Of a stretch of 64,000 bases of DNA, positions 33,601 through 43,911 are shown one piece after another (position 1 is the stretch's first letter; every line of letters begins with the position of its first letter). The position numbers were made by a program, and so were the translations under genes. Location: contig JAJGOT010000200.1 of NCBI GenBank assembly GCA_022457155.1, positions 1 through 64,000 of the forward strand, in the 5' to 3' direction. The notes beneath the pieces were generated by a model. The model was given only the letters and a program-made list of their open reading frames with translations. It made no database searches and was not told where the DNA came from. This stretch comes from Cladopsammia gracilis (lineage: Eukaryota > Cnidaria > Anthozoa > Scleractinia > Dendrophylliidae).

Positions 33601-34595
33601 TGCATGGTCAGAGTTACACGCTAAAGAACCAAGTTCGTCTCATGATATTATTAACGAGATTATTTGGAACAATAGGTTTATCTGCATTGACAAAAAGTCT
33701 ATTTACAGGAGAGACATCGTCGACCTTTGCGTTTTAAAAGTAGGGGAATTGATTTCGTCCAATCCTCTTGCTTCTAACCCTAGGCTCTTGTTTTTAACCC
33801 CCGAACAAAGATTCTATGTTATGAGTATTGTAAATTCGATCCCACCTAAATGGCGTTCTGTTATTAAAAATTCTACTATCCATTCAGTAATCGATCCGAT
33901 GCCGAATACTCCATCAATTATGATAAAGGAAAATCCGGTTCCAATTCTTGATGTTTCCTCAAAACAAATCTACAAGTTGTTTCTGGAGAAAAAAACAAAT
34001 CCCACCCACTGCTAAACAGAAATTAATGTCCAAGTACCCAAATACATCTATAGACTGGGAAAAGGTCTATTCGTTAGCATTTATTACTACCGTAGAATCT
34101 AAAATCAGAAAATTCCAGTATAAGGTCTTAAATTGTATTGTCTTTACAAATGAAAAACTTTTTCGCTGTGCTATAGTCGATTCACCAAGCTGTGCTTTCT
34201 GTCATGAAGAAGTCGAATCCATCGAGCATTTACTCTTTTCCTGCAACAAATCTTCTGAGTTTTGGAAACACGTCCTGTCCTGGCTACGAGACAATGGAAT
34301 CAACATTGAAACTTTGAACGAAACCGATTTGATCTTTGGAAAATTTGACACTAGTGAAGATTTTATATTGATAAACCATATATTATTGTTAGGTAAATAT
34401 TATATTTACTCTAGAAAGTACCAAAATGGTATGCCTTCATTGCGAGGTTTTATTGCTAGGACAAGGCGTGTTTATAATATTGAGCTTTATATTGCAGAGA
34501 AGAAAGGAAAACTATTCCAACATTTAAAAAAAATTGGAAAAGTTAACTCAGGTGTTAATTTAATTTTTTTTCTCTTAGTGGTAAAATACGTGTAA
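30650..34595 (+). pseudogene. L1/Tx1-like ORF2: endonuclease, reverse transcriptase, C-terminal zinc motif
   Basis: The endonuclease runs from 30650, with LSLNARG, the Glu in FLQETYS, a GGDFN motif, and SDHSA after the MITE (31496-31510). RT lies in 31531-33114: a NKSPGNDGL block, NWRPISLINVDAKI, AIDFEKAFD, RQGDALSPYLF and the catalytic FADD (32911-32922). The C-terminus has CX2CX7HX4C (34191-34244). Breaks are a 165-bp insertion, a stop (TAA, 33112-33114), a shift in an A8 run (33175-33182) and a shift near an ACCCAC stretch (about 34007). So four lesions interrupt an otherwise near-complete ORF2. The role was target-primed reverse transcription. The RT motifs resemble the L1/Tx1 group more than CR1 or RTE. 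Confidence 0.9.
31323..31487. mobile_element. 165-bp hAT-type MITE inside the LINE endonuclease
   Basis: The 8-bp AATAAAAT flanks the insert on both sides (31315-31322 and 31488-31495). The ends carry inverted ACGCAGCTCTT at equal distance (8 bases) from each target copy. Removing the insert and one target copy joins IK to SDHSA in one frame, so the pre-insertion state is readable. An 8-bp duplication points to a hAT-type transposase. Confidence 0.85.
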
Positions 34596-34627
34596 TTAAG
34601 ATAATTTATAGTTGTACAAGCCTTGTG

Positions 34628-34684
<57 letters not shown>

Positions 34685-34915
34685 GTATTGTCTTTCCGTT
34701 CGTTTGTATGTATGTAGTTAGTTTGTAATTGTGAATGTAACTTGATGAAAAATTAAATAAAATTTGCTAAATAATAAAAAAAAAAAAGTCGAGGAGATTT
34801 GGATTATTTTCTAGCTGATCCTCTGCCGGTGGCAATTTATTAGTAATTTCTAATTGAAAGTACCTATTCTCACAGCTCGGTTGACGCCGCTTTTTATGAT
34901 ATAAAATAGGCACAT
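34343..34915. repeat. Left copy of a ~570-bp target-site duplication
   Basis: It begins ATTTGACACTAGTG and ends at AGGCACAT, covering the end of the plus-strand LINE, its poly-A and 128 bases of recombinase sequence. The same block recurs at 36189-36735 with only about three substitutions plus length changes in the TG and A runs. Confidence 0.9.
34631..34680. repeat. (TG)25 microsatellite in LINE 3' UTR
   Basis: Twenty-five TG units. The duplicated copy at 36477-36502 has thirteen. Confidence 0.97.
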
Positions 34916-36188
34916 TTTTTTTTTTTTTATGTAACTTTTATTTTATTAACACAAATACAAGTGCTTCTTTACATGTTACTTTACACTACTTATACTACTT
35001 ACGATAATAACGATAAACACAAAGGCAAACAGACATTAATAAAACTAACTAACTACATGTATTACAAAAAAAGAAAAAAAACCTTTTACACATTACACAT
35101 TACCGACCATTTTTTATAAAATTCACTTAAGGTTCTGTTTTTGGTGCAAATATATTTCTCTGTTTCAAATTTAATATTTATCCTTAACTTAAACCCAGCA
35201 ATAATAGGACGGGTTTGTGATCTTCTGCACTCCCATATATATAGTTTTGCTATTATTAGAAAATAGTTCAGTAAAGGGCATTGTACAGCTATAATTCCTA
35301 ATAGCACATCCTGTAAACTAAGGCTAATCCATTCATTTGACAGCAGATAATAATAAAATTCAAAGTCCTTCCAGAAAAGTTTAACATATACACAATCAAA
35401 GAGAAAGTGAATAAGGGTTTCAGGTTTCGACTTACAAAAGGAACATTTATCATCAGATAGATATCCTATTTTGTATAGCTTAGTGTTAGTATATAATATG
35501 GAGTTGAGGACCTTGTACTGAAAAGCCTTAACATAGGATTCTGAGCATATGATGTGTGGTAAAAGAAATGCTTTTTCCGGTTGGTCTTCCGTCAAATTAA
35601 AATCTCGTTTTAAAATCGAGGTGTTTTTTGAAAGTTGTGCCTTTTTACTTATGAGCAGTGAATAATAATCTTTTGATTTCTTCTTTAAAATGTCAAAATC
35701 ACTATTCTTAATTATCACAGAGGGTGGCAATGTCAAAAAGGTGTAATCCTTTGTTCTAAAGTTGTCTCTCAAGGCGGCAGGTACAGTAAGTCTAAGACCT
35801 GCCCATGTTAAAAAATTAGTTTTTTTGATCTTTCTTATAATAATACTATACGACTCTGCAATACTCAAATCAAATCGGAAGTCGTAAACCAAAAGGAAAC
35901 CATTATCGACAAATGCTTTATAAAAAATTGACTTATTGTTTATCCGAATATCTTTATTATTCCAAATAATATTATACCGCATTTTATCTGTAGAATAATT
36001 CTCACGAAAAGCGACCCACCATTGAAGCAATTCGGAGTAAAAACGCGATGTAACTACAACGTCTTTTACATCATAATTACAATGAAATAGAAAAAGGCCC
36101 CCGTAGCTTTTAAGTTGATAACACAAGTAATTCTTCCATGTGCCGTCGTTTTCGCTGAAAATTCTCTTTAACCAGGCAAGTCTTAAAG
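34916..36188 (-). mobile_element. Second L1/Tx1-like LINE, minus strand, 5'-truncated
   Basis: On the minus strand it ends in a poly-A (T run at 34916-34927) and is cut at its 5' side at 36188. It is flanked by the ~570-bp direct repeat 34343-34915/36189-36735. It is a different family member from the plus-strand LINE: the C-terminal proteins align in layout but are far apart in sequence. Confidence 0.9.
35086..36188 (-). CDS. LINE ORF2 C-terminal part, intact frame
   Basis: About 367 codons of LINE sequence are open without a break to the stop at 35086. The open frame extends 12 residues further upstream, into the duplicated target sequence. It covers the region after RT. A SYVKAFQYKVLNSILYTNTKL stretch precedes a zinc motif CX2CX7HX4C (CSFCKSKPETLIHFLFDC), then a WECRRSQTRP segment and a basic tail. 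The endonuclease and RT are lost by 5' truncation, so the fragment cannot mobilise itself. The intact frame and the low divergence of the flanking duplication indicate a recent insertion. Confidence 0.85.
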
Positions 36189-36475
36189 ATTTGACACTAG
36201 TGAAGATTTTATATTGATAAACCATATATTATTGTTAGGTAAATATTATATTTACTCTAGAAAGTACCAAAATGGTATGCCTTCATTGCGAGGTTTTATT
36301 GCTAGGACAAGGCGTATTTATAATATTGAGCTTTTTATTGCAGAGAAGAAAGGAAAACTATTCCAACATTTAAAAAAAATTGGAAAAGTTAACTCAGGTG
36401 TTAATTTAATTTTTTTTCTCTTAGTGGTAAAATACGTGTAATTAAGATAATTTATAGTTGTACAAGCCTTGTGGC

Positions 36476-36506
<31 letters not shown>

Positions 36507-36735
36507 GTATTGTCTTTCCGTTCGTTTGTATGTATGTAGTTAGTTTGTAATTGTGAATGTAACTTGATGAAAAATTAAATAAAATTTGCTAAATAATAAA
36601 AAAAAAAGTCGGGGAGATTTGGATTATTTTCTAGCTGATCCTCTGCCGGTGGCAATTTATTAGTAATTTCTAATTGAAAGTACCTATTCTCACAGCTCGG
36701 TTGACGCCGCTTTTTATGATATAAAATAGGCACAT
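36189..36735. repeat. Right copy of the ~570-bp target-site duplication
   Basis: It repeats 34343-34915. Differences seen are three substitutions (GCGTG/GCGTA, CTTTAT/CTTTTT, GTCGAGG/GTCGGGG), TG25 versus TG13, and A12 versus A10. The translated LINE C-terminus in it (36214-36441) is thus a duplicate and not a third element. Confidence 0.9.
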
Positions 36736-37412
36736 GAATCTTCAGGTTTTAAAATCCCCAACGGATAACTCCTTAGTGGTTAGGGTTAAAGAGGGGGCCA
36801 AAATATTCCTAGGTACAGAAAGGGCGAACTGAAGGGAACCTTTGCCGCTAGAAGTTCTTAAAGGCTTTGTGGATGGATCAGATCTGTCTGATGGCCTGTG
36901 CTTAGAAATGTTTGTCTATTTTTGTTGTGTTTTACTGGTTTCTTCAGATTTGATGATGTTAGCAGAATCAGAAGAAATCAAATATCTTTTCCCGAATATT
37001 TCATGACAATTAAAACTGACAAAGCAAAAACGACCAGCTAAGAGAAGGTAATGAGGTTTTTTATCTCGGAAGCCGAGGGCTCGGCTTACTCGGTTAAGAT
37101 TCTCAACGAATATTTGTCAAGAATGAATATTATAGTTCATGATCCTCCAGCGAGCTTATATTCAGACAGCGCTAGCTCGTTATAACTAAGGAATCGCACA
37201 AGCTCGTTGCTAGAGACAAGCCAATTTATTACAGTACTTTTAGAAATCATCTTCGTAAGTCTTTGGGTTACTTTGTTCCGGATACTACCATATATGGTAT
37301 TCACTCTTTTAGGAACTGCGAACAGTGATGTCAAAGAGCTTTTCAAAGGCACGGTCCCCGGAAATCAGTTTCAGCCAAAAACGGCTTTCTGTTTCTAAAT
37401 CGTTGGGGCTTT
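36608..37412 (+). pseudogene. DIRS tyrosine recombinase, catalytic core (dead)
   Basis: In shifting frames it reads LADPLPVAIY, STYSHSSVDAAFYDIK, AHESSGF, a PLPLEVLKGFVD block, an EKVMRF segment, HKLVARDKPIYYSTF and YGIHSFR. The last corresponds to the HxxR box of tyrosine recombinases. Then come RAFQRHG and the C-terminus SQKRLSVSKSLGL followed by TAG (37412). The last pieces contain the nucleophile region, but the Tyr itself is not preserved (AKNGF where a DGY is expected). There are at least five stops or shifts. It continues the N-terminal part at 30500-30643. Confidence 0.82.
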
Positions 37413-37491
37413 AGTGTGTACTTATTTTCCGCTAATGAAAATAATTTAGTTTGACTCGTCAAGCCCTTTCTTTGTCTTCTACCTTATTCGT

Positions 37492-38317
37492 ACTAATTTT
37501 CGCGGGCACTTAATTTCGCGAATTTGGAACACGAATATTTCGCGAGCATTAATTTTCGCGATTTTGCAAAAAATGATAAATTTAGGGCATTTAATTTCGA
37601 GAAAATTGACAAAAGACAGACTTAGAAAACCGTTTTTTATTGAATGATCACTTAAATGACGATTGATTTGCAATCATGATTTGCAATTAGGTAATAGAAA
37701 TAGCATTTATAATCAGACTAATCAAGCAAATACTGCAAATCAATCAAATGCTAATGCAATATTGTACTTAATAAAAGTCAATTATAAAAATATGATTTTA
37801 AATACCTCTGCCATACAGTTCTGTAATGATTATAAATGCTTAACACCCTTGAAACAGAACAAAACTATAGATGAATAATAATGAAATACAATTTAAGTAT
37901 GTCTTCCGATACAGCCTTGTGCAATGTCTATATTATTACTGTGGTGCACTGTCTATATCTTTAAATGGGTCCTCAGACGGAGCCAAGAGCTTGTGTTGGC
38001 TAATTATAAAAAGCCTGACCTAAATGGACATTTTGATGACTGCACGAAAGATGTTTTAAAAGAGCTACATGTACAAGAAGAAGAAATGAGTGATTCGGAT
38101 GAAGAAAGTGCTGAAGTAGAAGATAAATAGACTGATGACAATTACCATGTAGCTATAAACGCAGTTAATCATTGATTAAAGCAATTATAGAAATGTATTA
38201 AATTTCGCGTGTTTAATTTTCGCGTATCCTAATTTTAGCGAGTCTTTAATTTCGCGATTTTTTACAAATCGCGAAAATCGCGAAATTAAAGCCTCGCGAA
38301 AATTAGTACGAATAAGG
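37492..38317. mobile_element. Tc1/mariner-type inverted-repeat element, TA target
   Basis: The ends CCTTATTCGTACTAATTTTC and GAAAATTAGTACGAATAAGG are perfect inverses, flanked by TA (37490-37491, 38318-38319). Sub-terminal TTTCGCG motifs repeat many times on both sides. An internal open frame (37924-38130, plus) ends in an acidic tail (EEEMSDSDEESAEVEDK). It could be the C-terminus of a lost pogo-like transposase, but no catalytic motif remains. It is likely a deletion derivative of 826 bp. Confidence 0.87.
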
Positions 38318-38319
38318 TA

Positions 38320-40744
38320 GGTTGTTTTTAATTGCCGTTGATGTCCGGCCGAAATACATCAAAATAAACCTATTGGAGCGTATAATGTCTGCTGTGTAGT
38401 GGAGTTGAAATAGCAAGTTTTACATGTGTTCACATGGAAACATAATTACATTTTATTTCCGTTTTAATACAGAAAATAGTTCTTTATGAAGAAGTAAAAT
38501 CGATATAAGAAAAAGAAAATAGGATCAAAGTTGTTCAAAAGACGTGACTCGGAAATAAAAAGCCTTTTTGCCTATTTGTGTAGAGTTTTCAATATTTACT
38601 TTTTATCGGTGTATATTTGTTCCCAATCTATATTTCTAGTTCCCTTGATCATTGCGTTCGAGGAACGAGAACGCAACTCCTAATTTGTGTTGGGAGTTCT
38701 GTGTATTATTGGGTGTCCTGTGCAACTGATAAGGGAAGTTTTTTCGAGATTGCTTTGGTTCGTCGTCGTCAACACACATTTGCCTCGCTTTGAGGCGCTT
38801 GCTTACGTTTTGCCTCACTTTGACGAACTAACTCACGTGGTGAGTTCATTCATCTCATCCTTCAAAAGATTGCTGAAGGTCTAAAAGATTGCTGAAGGTC
38901 ATTCATCTCATCCTTGCTCACATTCTGTATTTCCATATGCTTTTCGTGCGTCCTTCTGCTTTCGAAGCTTTTTTGCAGTTTTCACCGAACTACACGCTCA
39001 CAACACGCTGCCACAACACGCTTAGTGCGTCCTAAAACATATAAAATATGCTATTAAATCAGCGAGAATCAAATCATGGCAATGATTCGGCTGACACGAA
39101 CGAGACAAAGAAACGAGAATTGAGCAAGAACAGAGGGAGACATGTACCGCCGTGACATTCGGATGGCTTGACTGAGCTTGAATCGGACCATATTCAAGCC
39201 ATCCCGTTCGAAAATTTATGGCCGGACACGAGCGAGATTCAAGCCAGAAAACGAGCAAGAATCAAGCGACGAATGTTTTTCTCACTTTGATGGAGATTAT
39301 GCGGATGGATCGATGGAACGCTCGCGAAACCAAACGCGGCTTATTTATTCCCGGAGACACTCCAAACTTTCTGTGATTTTTTAGCGCGGTGGAAAACTTG
39401 GAAATGATGGCTGAGAGTTTGGAAAAGCTTAATCTTAATTTGGCGGGCGAAACTACAAAGAAAACGGAGAATTTGTAGAAGCGCATAGTCTGTTTATATA
39501 AATACTTGCGAATTTCGCTTTCGCCAGCGTGTTTTCAGGTTTCAAATTACCGTTTTTGGTGCACTTTTTCCACTTCCCAAGGGACCGCCAAGCACTTTTC
39601 TTTACCGACAACTACAACAAACTTCAAAGGATTTACATGTAATTTGTTTTTCTGCTACCAAAGTTTCCCTACCGTCTTCATACACAGAGTAAATACAGGT
39701 GTCACTGTTCACAATAATCCTTAATTTGACAATATGCCATAGACATATTCATCTATCCCAATAACCAGAAAACAAAATCCCCCCTTTCAACCACCGAACG
39801 CACTACCCTAATCTCCGATTACTCCTAGTTTTAATAAACGCGTCTAACAAATACAGAGAAATTTTCAGGAAATTGCGATTGCTTAAAATATCAAGAATAC
39901 ACATTGCCAGATCCATATTTGCCGTTTTAAGAGATATTTTAAGGTAAGTGAATTAATGCATTTGACAACAACAAATAACATGATATCTACCGTCTTTCTA
40001 ATTAATTCCGTTTAACTTGACCATTTTGCTTTATCATGAGTGAAATGTTGATCTGTAACACGTATTGTTGTTGAATATTGTTTAATAACAACAAATTTCG
40101 TTCCTTTTTATTACGCAGACACCTGTTACGATGAGAAGCGAATGAATACAGTCCGTCCACTCCGTCCCAAATTACATTTGTTTTTAAGTTGAATTCGTCC
40201 CTCCCCACAGTCAAACATTGCGTCATCGTTCACACATTCTAACGTTTCACATCGTGTTGTCAGTCAGTTTCAATACAGGCGAACCTTCATGATCGACCAC
40301 CTCTCGTGAGCGACCACTTTTCGAAAATACCAATGTTGTTTTGAGTCAAATCATTATTGTCGAAACCCTTTCAAAGCGACCATGGCCACATTCAACGCTG
40401 GTGATTTGAATTATTCTATTGTTTTTAAACCTCTGGTAAGCGGCCACTAGCCCATATTTCGATGTCGCTAAAGACTCAAATTAAATTTCCGACATCATAG
40501 AAATTCAAGATGGCGGATCAAATGACTGGCGTTCTCAACAGTTATCGTGTTTTTATGATAATAACCACTAAAATCTCAAAATTCCACCAGAATGGATTTT
40601 TGATTTTTTAATGAACTTTAATCCAGTTCCATCCTCGCAAACCTGCACTTTTTTCCAGACTACTGCTTCTATTTTTCTGTATAGAATCTTTTTATCCAAT
40701 TTAGTATATTTGGCGATATAACATGTGTACTGAGTTAAGTAGAC
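38320..40744. other. Non-coding stretch
   Basis: No recognised gene. A 21-base direct repeat of AAGATTGCTGAAGGTC-type (38865-38903) with CATTCATCTCATCCTT is seen. Open frames at 39178-39384 and 39506-39724 have no motifs. Confidence 0.35.
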
Positions 40745-40747
40745 TTA

Positions 40748-41086
40748 GGCTATGTTCATACTTGGTACGATTATCACAGGGCACTAATGTGAACACACCT
40801 TTTATCCAAGTACCCACGCCAGGATTCGGGCACGGTGCCCGTGCCCGAGTACAAGGTCGAGACCCTGTACTCGGGCACTAAAGTGGGTACCGGTTCCCAG
40901 TGTGCACGCGTTTTACGTTAGTTCCGAGGCACTACACTCACAAACCACTGCTTTGCGTACCCACAATTCCCTTGTACACTCAGAATGTGAACATGTTAAT
41001 ATCTTGGGTACCCAGTGTCTGAACAGAGCACCATTTTATGCCGGTACCCAGGCACTAGTGCTCGGGCACCAAGTGTGAACATAGCC
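40748..41086. mobile_element. PIF/Harbinger-type MITE, TTA target duplication
   Basis: The termini GGCTATGTTCATACTTGGT and ACCAAGTGTGAACATAGCC are inverted with two mismatches and flanked by TTA (40745-40747, 41087-41089). Repeats of CGGGCAC, GTACTCGG and GGTACC fill the inside, including a hairpin around GTACAAGGTCGAGACCCTGTAC. Confidence 0.85.
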
Positions 41087-41089
41087 TTA

Positions 41090-41807
41090 GTTTTCTTATT
41101 TCGACTGGACAGTGCCTCTTGAAACAAAGAAGGCGACTGAAGATGCTCTTTTAATGCATTTTGGTGATGTATAAAATATAGCAAATAATTTCAATATCAA
41201 CTTGTAACATTGAAATTTAATAAAAGATTAGTTGGATGAAAGTTAAAACAATAAATGAACTTGACAAAATCTTGACAAAATCAAAATCTTGTGTTTCTTC
41301 ACTGTTTTGCCATTCTCGCTGCTTTCAAAACACGATACATATATCGTCAATTTTCTTGATTCAAAATGGTCGTCGGTACTTGTAGTTAATATAATTGTCT
41401 TTAGAAGTACTGATAAAAAGTGTTTTTGTGAAAGATCTTCCTAAAGTTTTTGGCTTTTAAAACCAACAAATAGATCGGCGTGTGCCTTGGAAATACCAAT
41501 GCATTCCTGGCCTGATTTCAATATTTAGCAAACTAAAATATTTTAAGTGTCCACCATGGGACCGGCAGGAGGTGATAATACTCAAATCGCCGATTTCGCT
41601 CAAACTTGGCACAAAGATTGAGGGTCATGAGTAAATACATGTACCAAACTATAAGATCAAAATTTTTTATTCTCTCTGAGTTGTAGGGTCCCCACCCCCT
41701 GAAAAATGGCCATTTGGCACAAATTTATGCATATTAATTAGCTAAATTTAGTCGTGTGGTAAGACAACGAAAACAGCAGCCTGGAAATAAAAACTACTAA
41801 ATAGTAT
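41090..41807. other. Non-coding stretch
   Basis: No recognised gene or repeat. A CATGGGACCGGCAGG stretch at 41554 begins a segment (41554-41760) of unknown nature next to the large inverted repeat. Confidence 0.3.
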
Positions 41808-42514
41808 TTAATATTGATCAGTCTTGTAGTAAAATGTGTTATTGGAATCGGTTGCTTTGATTTGTTGCTTTCCCAATACCGCAAGTGAAGGGCATGTTTG
41901 GTCATTTTCCATTTTCATTTAATGTTAGGTCACATTAGGTCTTAATATCTTCAATGGGCAACAAGCTAACAACCTAGTTTTAATACTAGAAGTAATTAGA
42001 AGTATCTTTATGCTTACGAAAAATATAATAACATATTTTTGGGCAACTAAATAGCTTCTTAGTATGAAGGAATTTTTGCACCTCACTCGACGATTTATAC
42101 GTTTTTCTGGCGATTTCATCAAAATTCGGTAATTAAAAAAGTAGTTTAATTTTAATGAAATTGCAAGAAAAAGGCATCAAATGTTCAGCTAAGCTTTATT
42201 CTGCTTATAACAATCCTAGAATTAGCGGAAAAACTTTTTGAAGCACATTTATGAAGTTTGTAAATGAGGGTTTCATCTGTCTTACTCTTACTTCATTTTC
42301 AATGCAAAAAAACAATGGGACACTTCTCTCTACAATAACTCTGAATTTTACTTCCAGGCACAATAAGGAACACACATACATACATGCCATTTAAGTGCTT
42401 CGGACTCATTGTTAGGGTCCATTGCGATCCGGCCAAATCCAGTATATTTTTAAAAAGTTCTATCTCTTAGGCCCGGTTCAAACGTCGAACTTCACATGTG
42501 CCGAATCTAATGCA

Positions 42515-42917
42515 AACAAGAGGCTCCAAGCAGCCTATACTCATGCGCATGCGTAAGAAAGTTTATGATATATTTTGAGCATGATAAGAAGATGTCCGAC
42601 ATGGCGAAGAGTACGCCTTTCATTCAGTCATCGTTCCTGCAAACCACGTTGTTTACTATTGATTGTTTTGGAAATGAAGGCTGTGCCACAATGAAGGCAG
42701 TGATTATTCGAAGTGTTATATATACCAAACGTGAACATTACTAATGTAAGTGGGGTTGCAGGAGACGCTGTCGTGACACTTAAGTAATGCTCTTTTACTG
42801 GAAGTGAGAGTAGCCGGAAGTCATTAAACAGGAAGTGTAGCGTCAAAACTATGAACCGGAAGTGCACAATTTAAAATATGCGTGCATAAATTTGCATGCA
42901 AAATCGTGACACAAAAA
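42515..42917 (+). repeat. Dispersed CAAGAGGCT repeat, copy A in tandem
   Basis: Same landmarks as 7542-7997: the head hairpin, ACTCATGCGCATGCG, TATATATACC, the GGAAGT cluster (42800-42862) and GCATGCAAAATCGTGACAC. The AAAAACGGAG tail with the terminal hairpin is missing, and copy B follows directly. Confidence 0.85.
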
Positions 42918-43475
42918 ACAAGAGGCTCCTAGCAGCCTTTACTCATGCGCATGCGTAAGTTAGTTTTATGATATATTTTAAACATGATAAACATAAATAA
43001 ACAGATAAACATGATAAGAAGATGTCAGACATGGCGAAGAGTACTCTTTTCGTTCAGTCATCGTTCCTGCAAACCACGTTGTTTACTATTGATTGTTTTG
43101 GAAATGAAGGCTGTACCACAATGAAGGGAATGATTCTTCTAAGTCTTATATATACCAAACATGAACATTGCTAATGTAAGTAGGGTTGTAGGAGACGCTG
43201 TCGTGACGCTTGAGTAACGTTCTTTTACCGGAAGTGAGAGTAGCCGGAAGTCACTAAACAGGAAGTGTAGTGGCAAAGCAATAAACCGGAAGTGTTCAAT
43301 TTAAAAAAATGAGTGCATAAATTTGCATGCAAAATCGTGACAAAAAATAAAAATAATAAAAATAACAAGAAAAACGGAGCCGAAACCTTACCTCATGCCG
43401 CTACGCGCATGAGTAATAAAAATAACAAGAAAAACGGAGCCGAACTCCTTACCTCATGCCGCTTCGCGCATGAGT
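42918..43475 (+). repeat. Dispersed CAAGAGGCT repeat, copy B, tail duplicated
   Basis: A full copy with head, GGAAGT cluster (43228-43292) and tail. The tail unit (AATAAAAATAACAAGAAAAA, CGGAGCCGAA, and the CTCATGCCGCT...GCGCATGAG hairpin) is present twice (43352-43412 and 43413-43475), differing at a few bases. A 24-base internal stretch with AAACATGATAA is also duplicated near 42985. Confidence 0.85.
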
Positions 43476-43911
43476 AATGAGCAAGAACAATAGATTTTGC
43501 TCATTTGCATTAGATTCGGCATATGTGAAGTTCGACGTTTGAACCGGGCCTTAAATAAATTCAGCTCTTCGTCGATATCGTGCAGTTCATCGCTGTTGAC
43601 TTTGCTATGAGAATATTCATTGATACCTTGTAATAGCTCCAATTTATGCCAGTAAAATTGAGACAAATAAGTTGTAAAACCACAGGAGAACCATGAACGA
43701 CATCGAAAACTGTCAACATAATTGTGAAACATTCTTCGCCATTTTGAAGTTAAATTTTTGAGCCTATGTTGTGGTCAGTGTGGACAACGGACTACCGAAT
43801 TACCGGATCGACGGACTAGGCATAATATAACGGATAACTTGGTGTAAAACGCATACAGGATATAAGATTTGGACTCGTTAATTTTTACAGTCGATTTTCA
43901 AACATGATTAT

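Larger units (their letters stand above)
30644..34787 (+). mobile_element. L1/Tx1-like LINE inserted in the recombinase gene
   Basis: It starts just at the first residues of ORF2 (LSLNARG at 30650) and ends with a poly-A of 12 (34776-34787) after a (TG)25 run in the 3' UTR. ORF1 and the 5' UTR are missing, so it is 5'-truncated. Short AAGTC duplications flank it. Inside lie a MITE (31323-31487) and, in the 3' part, the target site of a second LINE. Confidence 0.9.
26280..37412 (+). mobile_element. DIRS-like tyrosine-recombinase retroelement, degraded and split by nested LINEs
   Basis: In order on the plus strand are a gag-like protein with zinc knuckle (26428-27106), RT (27320-28060), RNase H (28110-28500), a downstream conserved block (28500-29060) and a tyrosine recombinase. 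The recombinase N-terminal part is at 30500-30643 and its core at 34788-34914/36608-37412. RT, RNase H and a tyrosine recombinase without integrase or protease define the DIRS order. The recombinase is split by a 4.1-kb LINE, itself interrupted by another. The outer ends are not clearly defined because no terminal repeats could be matched. Many stops and shifts show the copy is dead. Confidence 0.85.
42470..43550. mobile_element. PIF/Harbinger-type element in the left arm, TTA target duplication
   Basis: The ends GGCCCGGTTCAAACGTCGAA and TTCGACGTTTGAACCGGGCC are perfect inverses, flanked by TTA (42467-42469, 43551-43553). The terminal match runs about 45 bases. The opposite arm (46245-46258) lacks the insert and has a single TAA at the matching spot, which proves insertion. 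Its inside is filled by two tandem copies of the CAAGAGGCT repeat. Confidence 0.9.
41808..43911. repeat. Left arm of a giant inverted repeat
   Basis: Its reverse complement matches 45699-47953 in segments. Examples are AATCGGTTGCTTTGATTTGT (41849), GGTAATTAAAAAAGTAGTTT (42129), GGTCCATTGCGATCCGGCCA (42415), CAGTTCATCGCTGTTGACTT (43581) and AGTCGATTTTCAAACAT (43889). Without its 1.08-kb Harbinger insertion the arm is about 1.0 kb. The centre between arms (43912-45698) is about 1.8 kb. Confidence 0.9.

Noticed and set aside
36214..36441. A third LINE with an intact C-terminus
   Set aside because: It is the right copy of the ~570-bp target duplication of the 34-kb segment, so it is the same LINE end repeated.
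39178..39384. Charged open frame as a gene
   Set aside because: Short, no motif, and overlapping frames on both strands. Considered chance.
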